Positions 46,946 through 59,400 of a stretch of 64,000 bases of DNA are shown piece after piece; the first letter of the stretch is position 1, and each line of letters opens with the position of its first letter. Below the pieces are notes generated by a model. That model worked only from the letters and a program-made list of their open reading frames with translations. It was not told where the DNA came from and ran no database searches. The translations under genes and the position numbers were made by a program. Source of the stretch: Typha latifolia (taxonomy: Eukaryota; Streptophyta; Magnoliopsida; Poales; Typhaceae); contig CM034113.1 of assembly GCA_019914945.1 (NCBI GenBank), forward strand, positions 7,854,850-7,918,849, given 5' to 3'.

Positions 46946-49900
46946 ACCCAAGTGAACCTCTAATCTGGAAATCAAGCAAGAAATAGAATCATGATGATTA
47001 AACTGCATACATCCAATTTAGATATAAGACAAGGAGCCAAGACTAAATAGGCTTAAAGAAATAAAAGAAGCACAGACTACTTATTATACCGTCAAGGGAA
47101 AATGGAATTAAACCCTAAATGTGATCTGCGATTGATAAAGTAAAACAAAAGCAGATCAATCAAGCATGAAGAAGAAACAATTTTCAGATAAGAATTAATA
47201 ATAGAATGACTCCGACAGCTACATACTCCACACAAGCCCTACCTTTAAAATGAATCCCTCTTTCATTTCACCATAAGTTTAGCTCAACATAGTTTCTTTT
47301 CCACGACCTACGCCTCGATAGATTAATTCTTCTATCTAGGGTTTCACTATATCTTCTACTCGCAAGCTTATTCTGGTGCCTACTAATGAGACTGGCATCC
47401 GTTACAACTGCCTATGCCAATCTCTCTACTACTTTCCTTATTCATAATCCGTTTCCTTAACATACAATCCATAATGGCCAGAATGAAATAATTGCAATTA
47501 ATCTCAGGAAAACTGCAAAAAGATACAGGAGGACACAAACTAGAGGAAAAGGAAAGACCTTTTTAGTTCCGAAGACGGAGATCGAGCTACGGAGAGAGGA
47601 CGAGCGGGAGAAGTTCGACGAAATGCCGATGACGAAGAAGCTGGCTTTAGGAGCAATTATAGTCTCAAGAAATCGGAGGGCTAAATGCCGGCTAATACCA
47701 AAAGGTAAGACGGCAACGAGTAAATGTAAGAGCATTACCGTCGCCGACTTCATTGGTGTAGCAATCAAAACGGGCGGGGCCCATTGGGCTAAAACTTGGC
47801 CCAAAGCTTTTAGTTTAATTATGGACCTAATTCTATATCATATACAATTTAAAGTTAAGAAATAATTATGCATAGACTCTTTGAATTACATATTAGACCC
47901 TTTAGGGATCATTTTACCCTTGTCTTAGAGAAAAGAATAGATAAAAAATTAAGGGTAAGGTGGTCATTTAATATTTTTCGTTAACACTGCTAGAAATTAA
48001 GAGTTATATACGAAATCTATCCTTAAATTAATACTCCAATTTCAATGCAAATTCACTTATTTATTGGCTGACTTAAACTTCCTTAAACTTCACTTACAAG
48101 CCACGTCCTTAGATTCTCTTCCATATACTTTGACCTCGTGCTGCTTTGATGCCAATTAACATAATGAGATTAGCCCACTAATCATTCCTAACTCACCTAA
48201 TTAACAAATCCACCATTCTATCCAACATTAGACGCAAGCCAAAAAGTGACATCCTAAACTAGTTAAAAGTAATACCTTCTTGTGTCTAATGTCAAACCAA
48301 CTATTGCACTTAGGTTATAAAAAAAATTTGTGACCTAAACCTAACTCCCAAGCCTTTTTTTTTGACAAAAAAAAAATACATTAGGTGTCTCTAGAAGATT
48401 AATTTTATAGATAAGATAAAAAGACTAATACTTTTTAATATATAAGTTGGATATCTCAAATCAACGAGAGACTAATACTCTTCGATATATAAGTTAGATA
48501 TTTCAAATTAACCTTCTCAGTAAACAAACTGTAGCGAGCCGCCTCCGATGCACATAGTGTAATCTATTATTTTGTTATAAAAGATTTTTTTTATTTTTTA
48601 TTTTGCGCTCCTCAGTAAAATTAATCATAAGATATTGCACTAAAAAATGAGAGAAGAAAATAGCTACTTTCAAGAACTTCTCTATATTTAATATTTATTA
48701 CAGAAAATATATTTAATAAGTGACTTCTTCACTAACTATATAAGCAATGCATCTTAGTTGATCTTTAGATGTAACATATGTTGGAAGGTTGAGCACCTCT
48801 TTCTCTCTCTTTCAATGATGATTGGATTAAGAAAATTTATAATCAAGATCATTAGAACAAAATTTGAAAGAATAGTACTATCCACATATTGACGATGACC
48901 GGAGAATACTATCAAGACTCCCTTAATGATAATTATATTTTTAAAAATCTTAAAAATAGAATTTAATGGCAACCCCAAACTCAGACTGAGTTAAAATTAA
49001 TATCAATGGTGTTTCTGAGCCAAATAGTAAAACAGATGTGTGTATGAGGAGACCCATACAACTGAAGTGATGCTATTTCTAGTATAGCTTGGGAGCCAAA
49101 GAAAACTAAATTAGTTCATCAAAAGTTTAGTCCTTCGAAAAGGAATAATTGAAGACTGTAAATATTTAATTACCTCTTTCACAAATTTTAGAAGATAATT
49201 TTTTACCATAAGACTGATCAAGTTGCTCACTTACTGGCTAATTACGCTAAATATATAAATTTAACTTTTTACTAATATGGCTCAGGACTATCTGAGCACC
49301 ATATGATTTTGTCGACCCTTGGGATGTATTATTTTTGGTCCACCTAAGTTGTCTTTTAAGCTTCTAACATCTTTTTAATTATATTTTAATTATAAAAAAT
49401 AAGTGACTTCCTCACTGTGAGAAGAGAGTCCACCTTCTACCAACTAAATATATGAAAACCAAGGTTCTCTACAACTTGGGTTATAAGAACTTGCCACATT
49501 CTAATTGGTTGTGGGATCAATTGTTCATAGGTTGCAGAGATTAATCTACTATCACTTTACATGCATGCTTTTGGTACTTTTTAGGAGAAGTAAGTAACCA
49601 AGTTTCCAAGAGAGAGAGCTTGTTGTGGTTGTTTATGCCACAAAAGGTCAATGTGGTTACTGGCTTATGAAGCAAAGAGAGTGGCATTATTTTATGACAG
49701 TGACTTCATGAAAGTAATTGAGATAAAGTCAAGTAGTGGCCCAAGCAGGGAGTTAGGCTTAAATCTTCTCCAGCTCATATGATAGGTGTGCTTATGAAAT
49801 ATTTTATTTATTGATAATGGATCTTCATCTTCCTCATCTATTCATATCACTAATTTTGCCATTTAACACCTTGTTCTTAAGAGCTATATCTATATAAGTT

Positions 49901-50559
49901 AGTCTTACTATTGCTAGGGTTATTCTGATTATTATTTTAAATGTAATACAAATGAAGAACTAAGGCACCTTTTCCTAGAGTAGTGGAATACTATATTGCT
50001 CATTATTAATTTAATTAACCCAAGTTAATTTTAAGGTTACTGTTTGGCATAATTGGCATACTCCCAAGAATTGCACCAATTATTTATATAATATTCAAGG
50101 AAGCTCCACTACTTATTCCTCTCCCACGCGTGCGTTTGTGGAATTGTGCAGGAATAAGGACTTATCCCCCCATTGACGACATGGATAACGAAGCTCTTAC
50201 GTAAGCTCCAACCCAAATGAAAACTTTCTTTTTCTTTTTTGGCACACAAAAAAAGCCACCAAAAACTTTTGTATACATATATTTTTTGTGGCAAATTAGG
50301 CCTATTTGTTTCTCAGGATGCTCTCAAAGTTGTGTTCTTATAATATATATATATATATATATATATAACTTTTGACCAAAAAAGAAAACTAGACCAAATT
50401 TGCAAAAGAGGGTCCCCAATGTATAACTTAGTGTTGCATGGATACACCTCATTTGAGGAACTAATAACTATGAGCACAATGCACGGTTAGATTAATTTCG
50501 TTTCTTTTTTTTCCTTTCCTTTTCTTTTCTTTTCTTTCTTGTGTATTGCTCTATGATCA
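46946..50559. other. Intergenic region between the PSMG4 and XND1 genes
   Basis: Includes the spliced 5' leader and promoter of PSMG4 (to about 47760), then 2.8 kb of AT-rich sequence with a 47-bp tandem duplication at 48423-48512 and a TA run at 50343-50367. No gene is seen. Confidence 0.65.
48423..48512. repeat. 47-bp tandem duplication
   Basis: Two copies, starting at 48423 and 48470, share GACTAATACT, ATATATAAGTT and CTCAAAT/TTCAAAT blocks with a few substitutions. Confidence 0.85.
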
Positions 50560-50721
50560 TCACTTTGGCAAGCTTACTTCATCCAGATCATCCAACGACA
50601 AGAACACTTCATCCAAGCAAGAAAGCTCGGCCCCTTCGTCATGGCAGCTCGTCTCGTACACTCGGCATATCACCCACTCGTTCGATTCCTATAAAGTTCC
50701 AACTTATTGAGACTTAACTTA

Positions 50722-50799
<78 letters not shown>

Positions 50800-51379
50800 A
50801 TACTTACTATTCTTTGATGTACTCCTCTCTTCTTGAGAGCTCTATTAGAGTTCTTGCTACTGCTGCTGCTGCTGCTGCTGCTGCTACTAGTAGTAGTAGT
50901 ATCCAATAGGTGGTACTCATGCATTACCCAGTTGGTTTTGATCCCTTCATGCGGTTGGTCGCCACAATAGAAGATGAACGTCTTCTTCACGCCGACGCTG
51001 GTTACCGGCTCATCGCGGCCGCCGGCGTGGCTCCAATGTCCATTTGGGGAGGATCTACTTTGAGTCTTATGGGTGAAGAAGTACCATTGGTTGCCTCCTT
51101 GAAGAGCTTTACCTTCAATATATATATGTATGTATATATATAAGAAGTCTAGCCAGCTCACTCAGAAAATTGAAACATATATATGTAATTAAGGAGTGAG
51201 GTATGTAGAAATTAATTACCATTGAGGTCCCATGGATCATGGTGATGGAGGTCAATGGTAGGGATGATATCAGGCTGGCAAGGGAGGGATGCCGACTTGC
51301 GGCGGAGGAAATGGACGACGAGCTCTTCGTCGGAGGGGAAGAAGCGAAAGCCAGGAGGGAGGTTGCCTCCTTCTCCCAT
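50560..51379 (-). CDS. XND1: NAC transcription factor, XND1/NAC104 type
   Basis: A NAC-domain regulator; the Arabidopsis counterpart restrains secondary wall deposition and cell death in xylem. Exons on the minus strand: 51379-51220, 51112-50808, 50688-50560; 197 residues. NAC subdomains: LPPGFRFFPSDEELVVHFL, DPWDLNGKAL, NQWYFFTHKTQSR, NGHWSHAGG, KKTFIFYCGDQPHEGIKTNW, VMHEYHLLD and EWVICRVYE. The short acidic tail GAELSCLDEVFLSLDDLDEV is diagnostic for XND1. A stretch of 11 Ser, encoded by an AGC repeat (50857-50890), interrupts the domain before exon 3. Intron 2 is only 119 nt, mostly microsatellite. A TATATATA box lies 58 bp before the ATG. Confidence 0.94.
50724..50796. repeat. Compound (TA)n-(TG)n microsatellite in XND1 intron 2
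   Basis: About 73 of the intron's 119 bases; it ends 11 bases from the splice donor. Confidence 0.95.
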
Positions 51380-51436
51380 TTTTGTGATGAGAGATGAAGA
51401 AAGAGAGAGCTAAGAGAGAGTAAAGAGTATCGTGGG

Positions 51437-51444
51437 TATATATA
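51437..51444 (-). promoter_or_regulatory. TATA box of the XND1 gene
   Basis: TATATATA in the context CTATATATAC on the minus strand, 58 bp upstream of the ATG, which implies a leader of only about 30 nt. The leader is CT-rich. Confidence 0.55.
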
Positions 51445-52017
51445 GAGTAGTGGCTTGTCCTCTGAATGCTATATATATATATATATAGATATAGATATAG
51501 TGTCCAGGATGTGAACAAGTCTAGAGATATGATACCTTGAAGGAATTTGATATGCAACTATTAACTAAGAAGCATCTCATTAATAAAGTGTTATTGATGA
51601 GGTATTAATATAGGACATGCTCATATTCTAATCTTAGAACTAAGTTATGTTCATATACAAGTAGTGGGTCATCACCTTTTTGCTTGCAATTTGTAGACTT
51701 CTTACTAAGATTCTTTGCCAAGTCTCCAAATAAGTGAACTAGTTGACTAGCATTCTATACTTCAGTAAAAAAACATACACTAAATATCAATCTCAACATC
51801 AACACAAAAAATTAATTTTATTATAGGCCTATAGAATTTAACCATTAAGCTACAGTGGTTGGTTTATATTTTAATGTACATCGACAAGCAGTCATGCCCA
51901 TGTCATTCCATCTCAATAAGTATGTCATCCTTTGTATCCTTCATCCCCACATCATACATTGATACATTACCTTCCACTGCACACTTGAGGGGGTTGGCAA
52001 AGTACAAGGGCCATCAC

Positions 52018-52063
52018 CTGAAGAAGAAGAAGAAGAAGAAGAAGAAGAAGAAGAAACCATATT

Positions 52064-52123
<60 letters not shown>
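52018..52123. repeat. (GAA)n and (CT)n microsatellites
   Basis: GAA at about 52018-52055 and CT at about 52066-52123, ten bases apart, 640-745 bp upstream of XND1. On the XND1 strand the second is a GA tract. Confidence 0.95.
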
Positions 52124-52127
<4 letters not shown>

Positions 52128-53094
52128 GTGGCTTGGAACTCAGCAATCATTGCCAAGCCCACATACTCTCACAATATTCTCTTGTCCTTTTGCTTCCCTA
52201 CTGGAGATATTCTACTACTAGTACTACTACTCTGCAACAAGAGCCATCAAGCAAGAAGAATTCCCTCTCTCTAAGCCCAAAAAGGCTAATACCACCATTG
52301 TAGACTGGTTGGTGCCAATACAAATGGGGGCACCCAGATGCTAACCCAATTAAGTTCCCTCTCCACCACCCAGAATATATTAAAACACCAGATCAATTAC
52401 AGACCCAGATGCAGGAAATTCCTCCATTTAATTTTAGCCAACAAATCCTTCTATATCAACTTAAGTTTTTAGAGCAGACAGTGATCAATAGGATATCAAT
52501 GTAGGACTTACAATAACCGTTCTATATCAGCTTAAGCTTAACTCCAATACATAAATTTAATAAAAATAAAATAAAAATAAGAAGACTAATAATTAGGTTG
52601 CTCCCTACTAACCTAAGCTTTTAAAGGTATCAACGATAATCGTTCTCTAACGACTTAAACTTTTAACAAAAACACAGATCTAATGAAGTGAAAGACAAAG
52701 CTGAAATCTTTTAACCCTAATGTCGAAACTTTCCTGCAATCTAGGCTGCAGATAATCTACTATCCAAGAAGGAAGAAGGAAAAAAGAAGTGAAAAAGGAG
52801 TAAAGGTATGATTAGGTTTTCTTTCTCTTGTGACGTTGGAGTGATGCAAATTTGGCATCCCAAGTGGCCTTCACACTTGTGTGTGTGTGGAGACAATTAA
52901 GAGGAGCACCCAAAGTGATTCAGACATTCTATTCTAACAAGGAGCAGAGGATGAGATGGATAAGAGTTGCAGGGGTTGCAGCAGAGCTGTAAATTGGAGA
53001 AGATCATATTGAGGGTTAACAAAAAGTTTTAAAAAAAATTACAACTCTAAGAAAATGTATTATGGACAAATTATTTTATTATTAATGACTTAGC

Positions 53095-53330
53095 TTACTT
53101 TAGCAGCTTGGCTCGGTTCAACTCAATAGCTCAACGGTATGTTAATTTAAATGAGCAGCTCGGTGACACAATGACTTAAAGCAATGACTCAACGGTGCAT
53201 CGACCTGGAGCGTAGATTAAACAGTTTTATACATTAGCTAAAAGTTTGATGAGATCTAAATGCATCTGTATCAATAGAGGATTAATATTTTATCTAGCCT
53301 ATATTAAACTTTCGAGTTCTTGAATAATCA
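53095..53330 (+). repeat. Dispersed repeat, copy 2
   Basis: Diverged match to 41520-41790 in the same orientation: a gCTTGGCTCGGTTCAAC-like start, TAGCTCAACGGT, TAGCTAAAAG, then CTAAATGCATCTGTATC and a CCTATAT block. Confidence 0.55.
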
Positions 53331-54390
53331 AAAAGAGAAAAATAAAAGAGGGAGATGACAAAGCCAAAGGATGGACATGAGTTGGGTGGGGGTGGAAACT
53401 GGCATGCCATTAGGGCTCTAAGTGGAGGTGGGCTTGGTGTTGGTGGTGTTACAAGTTGCATTCATTCTTGGAGCTTATTGTGTGATGGGCTCCTTTTTGG
53501 TTGAAAAGCTTTCAGGCTTTGGTGTGTGCTACCATATGCCTACTTGTTTGGCAGTGAAATAGAAAATGGAATGAGAGTTGCTTGCAATGAGGTGTTGCTG
53601 AGTGGCTTAGCTGCATTGCACCACAAACATCTTACTACATTTAAGAAATTAATTTTAACTAAATGATCAAAGGTTTTATATTTCAAATAATAGATATGTT
53701 TAGAACTCATAACCTCCTGTTTAGACACTCTTATTTAGTTGTGCTATAATTGAAAAATAAGAATAATACTTTTTATGTTATTTTTATATAATAAATATGA
53801 AGTGGAATAATTATGTTGATAAAGTTGAGTTCCCTTTATCCTATATTTGATTGCAGAATAAGCCTATCTGGATATCTTTCTTTCCTTTGAAAAGAAAAAA
53901 TAGTTACAAGGTTAAGAAATTTTTTCTAAATGAGAGTTTGGATAAAATTCCAGTCTTATTTCTCTCTTTTTAATTTCTTTTCCTTCCAAATTTTTTTTTT
54001 CATATCATATAGGATATTTTAATTTTACTTTTCAATTCTTACATTTAAAATTTCTCATAGAAATTACTCTTATTTATCCAAACAGACTTAAAAGGAGGGG
54101 TTTATCTCTTATCCCACCTTTAATCTCACAACTAAACAGCTATAAATAAAAGAGATAATATATAGCAGAGGAAATCTAAATAAAGCTCACATTTTAAACC
54201 CCCCTTCCTCGTAAGGGTAAAATAGTAAATATGATATACAACCTAATCGGTTGCTTTTCTATGTCCGTCACGTAATTTTACTTAAAAGCCCCTATAGAAG
54301 GTTGTTTTTTCTTTCCTATTTGGCCTTCGTGCACAAACCGTTTCCCTTGCTCCTACATGTGGGAAACGCGTTTCCATCCCTGAGCATGGG

Positions 54391-56454
54391 ATGGCGAGGC
54401 ATGCATCCATGTCGTGCTCCAAGCACCTTAATGACCTCTCCCTCCCAAACTCCACCTTCTTCTCCCAACTCCTCCAATCCTGCATCGAATCCAACTCCCT
54501 CCGCAATGGGAAACGTGTCCACGCTCGTCTCCTCAAGACTCAATTCTCCTCCGAGATCTTTATCCAGAACCGTCTCATCGATGTCTACGCCAAATGTGGA
54601 AGCTTGGAATATGCTCGGAATTTGTTCGACAAAATGCCCCATAGAAATGTTTTCACTTGGAACAGCTTAATTGGCGGTTTTACTAAGTTGGGTTCTCTTG
54701 ATGAAGCTAGTAGACTCTTCCGATCGATGCCCGAGCCAGACCAGTGCTCGTGGAACTCGATGGTGTCTGGCTTTGCGCAGCATGGCCGGTTTGAAGAGGC
54801 GTTGATGTTTTTTGTTGGAATGCATGATGATGACTTTGTGCTCAATGCTTATTCATTTTCTAGCGCCCTTAGCGCTTGCGCGGGATTGATGGACTCGAGA
54901 ATGGGTGTGCAAATTCATGCGTTGATATCAAAATCTCATCTTGCTCGTGATGTGTATATGGGAAGTGCGCTTGTGGATATGTACTCAAAGTGTAGGAGGC
55001 CACTGGAAGCAGAAAGAGTGTTTAGAGAGATGCCTGAGAGGAATGTGGTCTCGTGGAATAGTTTGATCACATGCTATGAACAGAATGGCCCAGCGAGCGA
55101 GGCATTGGAACTGTTTGTTACAATGATGAAAGATGGAATGGAGCCTGATGAGGTCACACTTGCCAGTGTGGTCAGTGCCTGTGCAAGCCTATCAGCTATC
55201 AAAGAAGGCATGCAAATTCATGCACGAGCAATGAAATTTGATAAATTCAGAGACGATATGGTGCTGAGCAATGCGTTGGTGGACATGTACGCAAAGTGTA
55301 AGAGAATTAGAGAGGCAAGGTTCATTTTTGATCGTATGCCTTTTAGGAACATGTTCTCAGAAACATCTATGATTAGTGGTTATGCAAAGTCAGCAAGTGT
55401 GGAAGATGCTAGATTGATGTTTTTAGAAATGACGGAGAGGAATATTGTAGCTTGGAATGCACTTATTGCAGGTTATACACAGAATGGAGAAGATGAAGAG
55501 GCACTTTATCTATTTCTCCAATTAAAGAGAGAATCTGTTTGGCCTACCCATTACACATATGGAAACGCCCTTAATGCATCTGCCAACCTCGCAGATCTTC
55601 ATCTTGGCCAGCAAGTCCACGTACATGTTTTGAAACAAGGTTTCCGGTTTGAGGCAGGGCCGGAGCCTGATATATTTGTTGGTAATTCGCTTGTTGACAT
55701 GTACCTCAAATGTGCTGCCGTTTATGATGGCAGAAAGGTATTTGAGAGGATGGTCGAGAGGGATAGGGTATCATGGAATGCCATAATTGTGGGTTATGCA
55801 CAGAATGGGCATGGCAAAGAGGCATTGCATCTATTCAAGAAAATGTTGTTATCGGGGGAAACTCCAGATCATGTGACAATGATTGGTGTTCTCTCTGGTT
55901 GTAGCCATGCTGGACTAGTTGATGAAGGTCGTCAGTATTTCTCATCCATGACTGAGAAACACGGCATAGTTCCATCCCGAGATCATTACACATGCATGGT
56001 TGATCTGCTTGGTCGGGCAGGACATCTCAAAGAAGTAGAGCAATTCATAAAGGAGATGCCAGTAACACCTGATGCCATTCTCTGGGGTTGCTTGCTAGCT
56101 GCTTGTAGGCTGCATAATAATGTGGAGATGGGGGAATGGGTGGCAGAGAAGCTGTTTGAGCTGGATTCTGAGAACTCAGGTCCATATGTTCTTCTGTCAA
56201 ACATGTATGCTGAGATGGGAAGATGGGCAGATGTTGTGAGATTGAGGAGGAGGATGAAGCAGAGAGGGGTCATTAAGCAGCCAGGATGTAGTTGGATTGA
56301 GATAAGTAGGAAGATGCATGTCTTTCTGGTGAGAGATAAAAGCCACCCGTGTAGGAAGGAGATCTATCATATCTTGAGAATTCTTAAATTACAAATGAAA
56401 AAATTAGTTGTTGAATTTGAAACGCATGACAACATGAATTGTTTATTTGATTAG
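54391..56454 (+). CDS. SLO2: Pentatricopeptide repeat protein, SLO2-like (PLS class, E type)
   Basis: An RNA-binding PPR protein; Arabidopsis SLO2 (At2g13600) is needed for several C-to-U edits in mitochondrial transcripts. Intronless, 687 residues, close to the Arabidopsis length. A long run of P, L and S repeats is visible, for example NRLIDVYAKCGSLEYARNLF, SWNSMVSGFAQHGRFEEAL, SALVDMYSKC, SWNSLITCYEQNGPASEAL, AWNALIAGYTQNGEDEEAL and SWNAIIVGYAQNGHGKEAL. An E/E+ domain begins at PGCSWIEI, and the protein ends without a DYW deaminase, so editing would need a partner. The ATG at 54391 is overlapped by an out-of-frame ATG four bases upstream. A clear mitochondrial presequence is not obvious in the first residues. 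Confidence 0.92.
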   Translation: MARHASMSCSKHLNDLSLPNSTFFSQLLQSCIESNSLRNGKRVHARLLKTQFSSEIFIQNRLIDVYAKCGSLEYARNLFDKMPHRNVFTWNSLIGGFTKLGSLDEASRLFRSMPEPDQCSWNSMVSGFAQHGRFEEALMFFVGMHDDDFVLNAYSFSSALSACAGLMDSRMGVQIHALISKSHLARDVYMGSALVDMYSKCRRPLEAERVFREMPERNVVSWNSLITCYEQNGPASEALELFVTMMKDGMEPDEVTLASVVSACASLSAIKEGMQIHARAMKFDKFRDDMVLSNALVDMYAKCKRIREARFIFDRMPFRNMFSETSMISGYAKSASVEDARLMFLEMTERNIVAWNALIAGYTQNGEDEEALYLFLQLKRESVWPTHYTYGNALNASANLADLHLGQQVHVHVLKQGFRFEAGPEPDIFVGNSLVDMYLKCAAVYDGRKVFERMVERDRVSWNAIIVGYAQNGHGKEALHLFKKMLLSGETPDHVTMIGVLSGCSHAGLVDEGRQYFSSMTEKHGIVPSRDHYTCMVDLLGRAGHLKEVEQFIKEMPVTPDAILWGCLLAACRLHNNVEMGEWVAEKLFELDSENSGPYVLLSNMYAEMGRWADVVRLRRRMKQRGVIKQPGCSWIEISRKMHVFLVRDKSHPCRKEIYHILRILKLQMKKLVVEFETHDNMNCLFD

Positions 56455-59400
56455 TGATGATGATTGCACAGCTCTGAAACAAAGTTGTTCCAGTTCCAGA
56501 TGGTGATGTTCACCATCTTCCCAGGGCAAGTTGTGCATTCAGAATTTTGCCATTGGTCATACTTTTTCTGTTGTGTCGGAAAGGCATAGGTGAAGAGAAT
56601 CTTGATGATCCTAATCAAATCTGTAGAGACCCCACTATAGATTGCAAGAGTTAAAAATATAATTTGGCCACCATGCTCCATTAATCTCTGTCAGCTCCTC
56701 TCAGGACTTCCAACTACTGTCTATTTTTTGTTTCAGATGACAGGAGAAGACTCCTAGTGATGCCATAGGAAGTGCATCTACAGGACGAAAGCTTCAAGGG
56801 CAGGGGATGATGACTTTCTGGACCGATTGGAAACTAGATAGATGGTTGAAACTTAGTGACCTAAGCAAAACAGTGTTGGAACAAGTTTCAGGTGCCATTG
56901 TCCACAGAATGCTATAAAAAATTGATAATCAAGAAACATCTAAAAAGAGATGCCAGTGCACTATTTCAGACAGTTTCTAAAGCATGCGTGGTACTTCAGA
57001 AAGAAGTTTCTCATTAATAAGAATGTCATTGATGACCGTGAAGCTTTTAATCTCTGGATGTTCATCTTTTGCATGATTAGATTTGTATTGTTCAAACTCT
57101 TCAAGAAAACCAGTACAAGCTGATTGCTTAAGAAATCAAGGATTTTTCATTTAGCTGTGTAAAAAGTAGCAGGGCAAAGCTTACAGCATGAAAAGTGTTT
57201 CTATCTAGTTCGACAATACTGGGTGTAGATAGATCCCAACAATATGCCCATTATAAGTTGCGAACAGAAAGACTTCAAATCCCATAGCTTCTTGAAACCT
57301 CTCAGATTTGCACTGATACTTCTACACTGTGTATCGACTTCATGCCCAATTTCGTAGGTACACTATCATCACCATCTTATGTGTGTCATCATTAATTAGC
57401 TAAGATGTTGTTCATATTTGATGTTCTCAATTTTTGTGCGGCTGCTAACACTTAATAATAATGTTTTTGTTTTCAGGTTAGTGGATAGCTGAGAACATAC
57501 ATGGACTTTGGTAGATTGTCTTTCACGAATTTGGAGACTTTGGTTCCAATGGAAAATTTCCTTGAAATAAAAAAAGAACTTTGAGATGAGAAAAGTTCGA
57601 AAAGAGTCCTCCACTTGATAGTAATGTTACAAAAGATCAATAGTGACAGAAAAGGACTTCAGTCCAATAGATTGAATCCTCAAGATCAATGTTCCTATTC
57701 TTTACCACAGATGGAAATCTTACTGGCCTTCAAAGTCCTCATTTTCTCCAACCTATGTAGAAAGATATGCATATCCCCTGATTTCTGGATAATATCCAGC
57801 TCTTGCATCACCAATTTGGAATTTATGCACACCTTCAAGCATCAAAGATGATCCAGGTATTCTGATATTTTCTTGCTCTAACATATGTGTCAAAAAGCTT
57901 AGCCTGCTATCATCAAAATAATTGACTATTGTACATGTCAAATTTATCAGCAAATGCTTTATGGGTTGTAACTTTTCTCCTTTAGTACATTTCTTGCATA
58001 TTAAGCTTTACATTTGGGTGCTTTTGACTTGAAATTCTGTCTCATCGTATAACTAGATTCTTAATATTGGCATTGGCATTTGGACAATCCAGGGGTTCAC
58101 CTTTGATATACTATTTCCTTTTCATATAAATCTTGAGACTTCATTGCAATTTATAATCAATGTTCTAATAATTTCTCTGTCAAAAAATCAAAATTTTCAA
58201 AAGATCATTTCATAGTGTAATTTAACTACCCAACTGCAATTTGCAATATTCTTTGTCATATAAAGTTTATCATTCTTTGGATATATTGAAACCATCTAGA
58301 TCAATTCAGGAAGACATGAACAAATAAATTGTAGTCTTCTGCAAGTTGATGCTATAAAGAACAGAGAAACCTTTATCTAGTGGAGTAAGTAGGCTAGAAC
58401 TAATCAAAGTAGACAGAAGACTTCGAAACATTCTTTCTAAAAGACTCATAGGAAGATATTAATAACTTCTCTCCTCCCAACTACAAAAGAATATTGCACA
58501 CAAGAGACTACTTAGAAGGTTCTCAAACTTGTAGCTCACGGTCACTTATTGAATCAACTCATGCATCATTCTGTGTTTATGAATTCTATAATACTAGAAC
58601 AAAGTTGAATCAAAAGTTTAATTATACTGGCACCTGTTCATCTCTGAGAGGTCAAGAGTTACGCTCCATCAATAGAATAATCTTTATCGAGACAAAGACC
58701 TTTCCTTTTTGTGTTCTTGAACATAAACTGGACATCTATCTATTTCTAGAAGGAGGTGACATAGATTCAATGTTTGTGAAAGTGAGGTCACCCATAATTT
58801 CATTCATAATTGACTTGGAAATTGAGGTAAACCACAAGGGATAGACGTACGATTCATTAAGTCCACTAGGATTTTAATTTCAAGTTTTTTTTTATGTTTT
58901 TAAATTCTTGTGTGGTTATGTGATAGTTAGCAAATATGATAGGGGCAATTTAATTCTTCCTTCAATTGTTTGGATAAATATTGTGTCCTACCTTAGCAAG
59001 TTTCTAGATAGAAAGACACATACATCCAACCCTTCTTTTTTATTGATAGAGAGAGAGGGCATAGGTTAAATATAAAAGTTAGTCCTCTTCGATAAAGAAA
59101 TGGGCCATGAATAAGCTAAACCACGAATCACAACCGACCAAAACAAACGCAGGTAGGTAAAATTCGCTCTCACAAACGCTAAACTTGTGACCTTCTGCCA
59201 CACGAGGATACACACCTATCACTAGTACGCTATAATGACGGTCATAATTATTAATTAATTAAGGTTAGATTTATTGTCATCTATCCATCTCATAAGTTTT
59301 CAATCTTCTTTTCTCTCTAGGATGTTAGACTTATTCATTGGGTTGGACCATAAAAGCTATGTAGATAACTATTTGAAGTTTCCTGAAATCAAACATTCTA

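Larger units (their letters stand above)
51380..54390. other. Divergent promoter region of the XND1 and SLO2-like genes
   Basis: A 3-kb region with GAA and CT microsatellites at about 52018-52123, a degenerate internal repeat at about 52450-52670 (TTCTATATCA(A/G)CTTAAG twice, and a weaker third copy) and a dispersed repeat copy at about 53095-53330. No gene is seen. Confidence 0.6.

Noticed and set aside
47457..47804. 115-codon minus-strand frame upstream of PSMG4
   Set aside because: Overlaps the probable 5' leader and promoter of PSMG4; no motif.
51941..52162. Arg-Glu repeat protein on the minus strand upstream of XND1
   Set aside because: Product of the CT and GAA microsatellites.
58494..58844. 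116-codon frame downstream of the SLO2-like gene
   Set aside because: Begins with a non-ATG codon, lies in AT-rich sequence, and I recognise no family. It might be an old mobile-element remnant, but nothing supports it.
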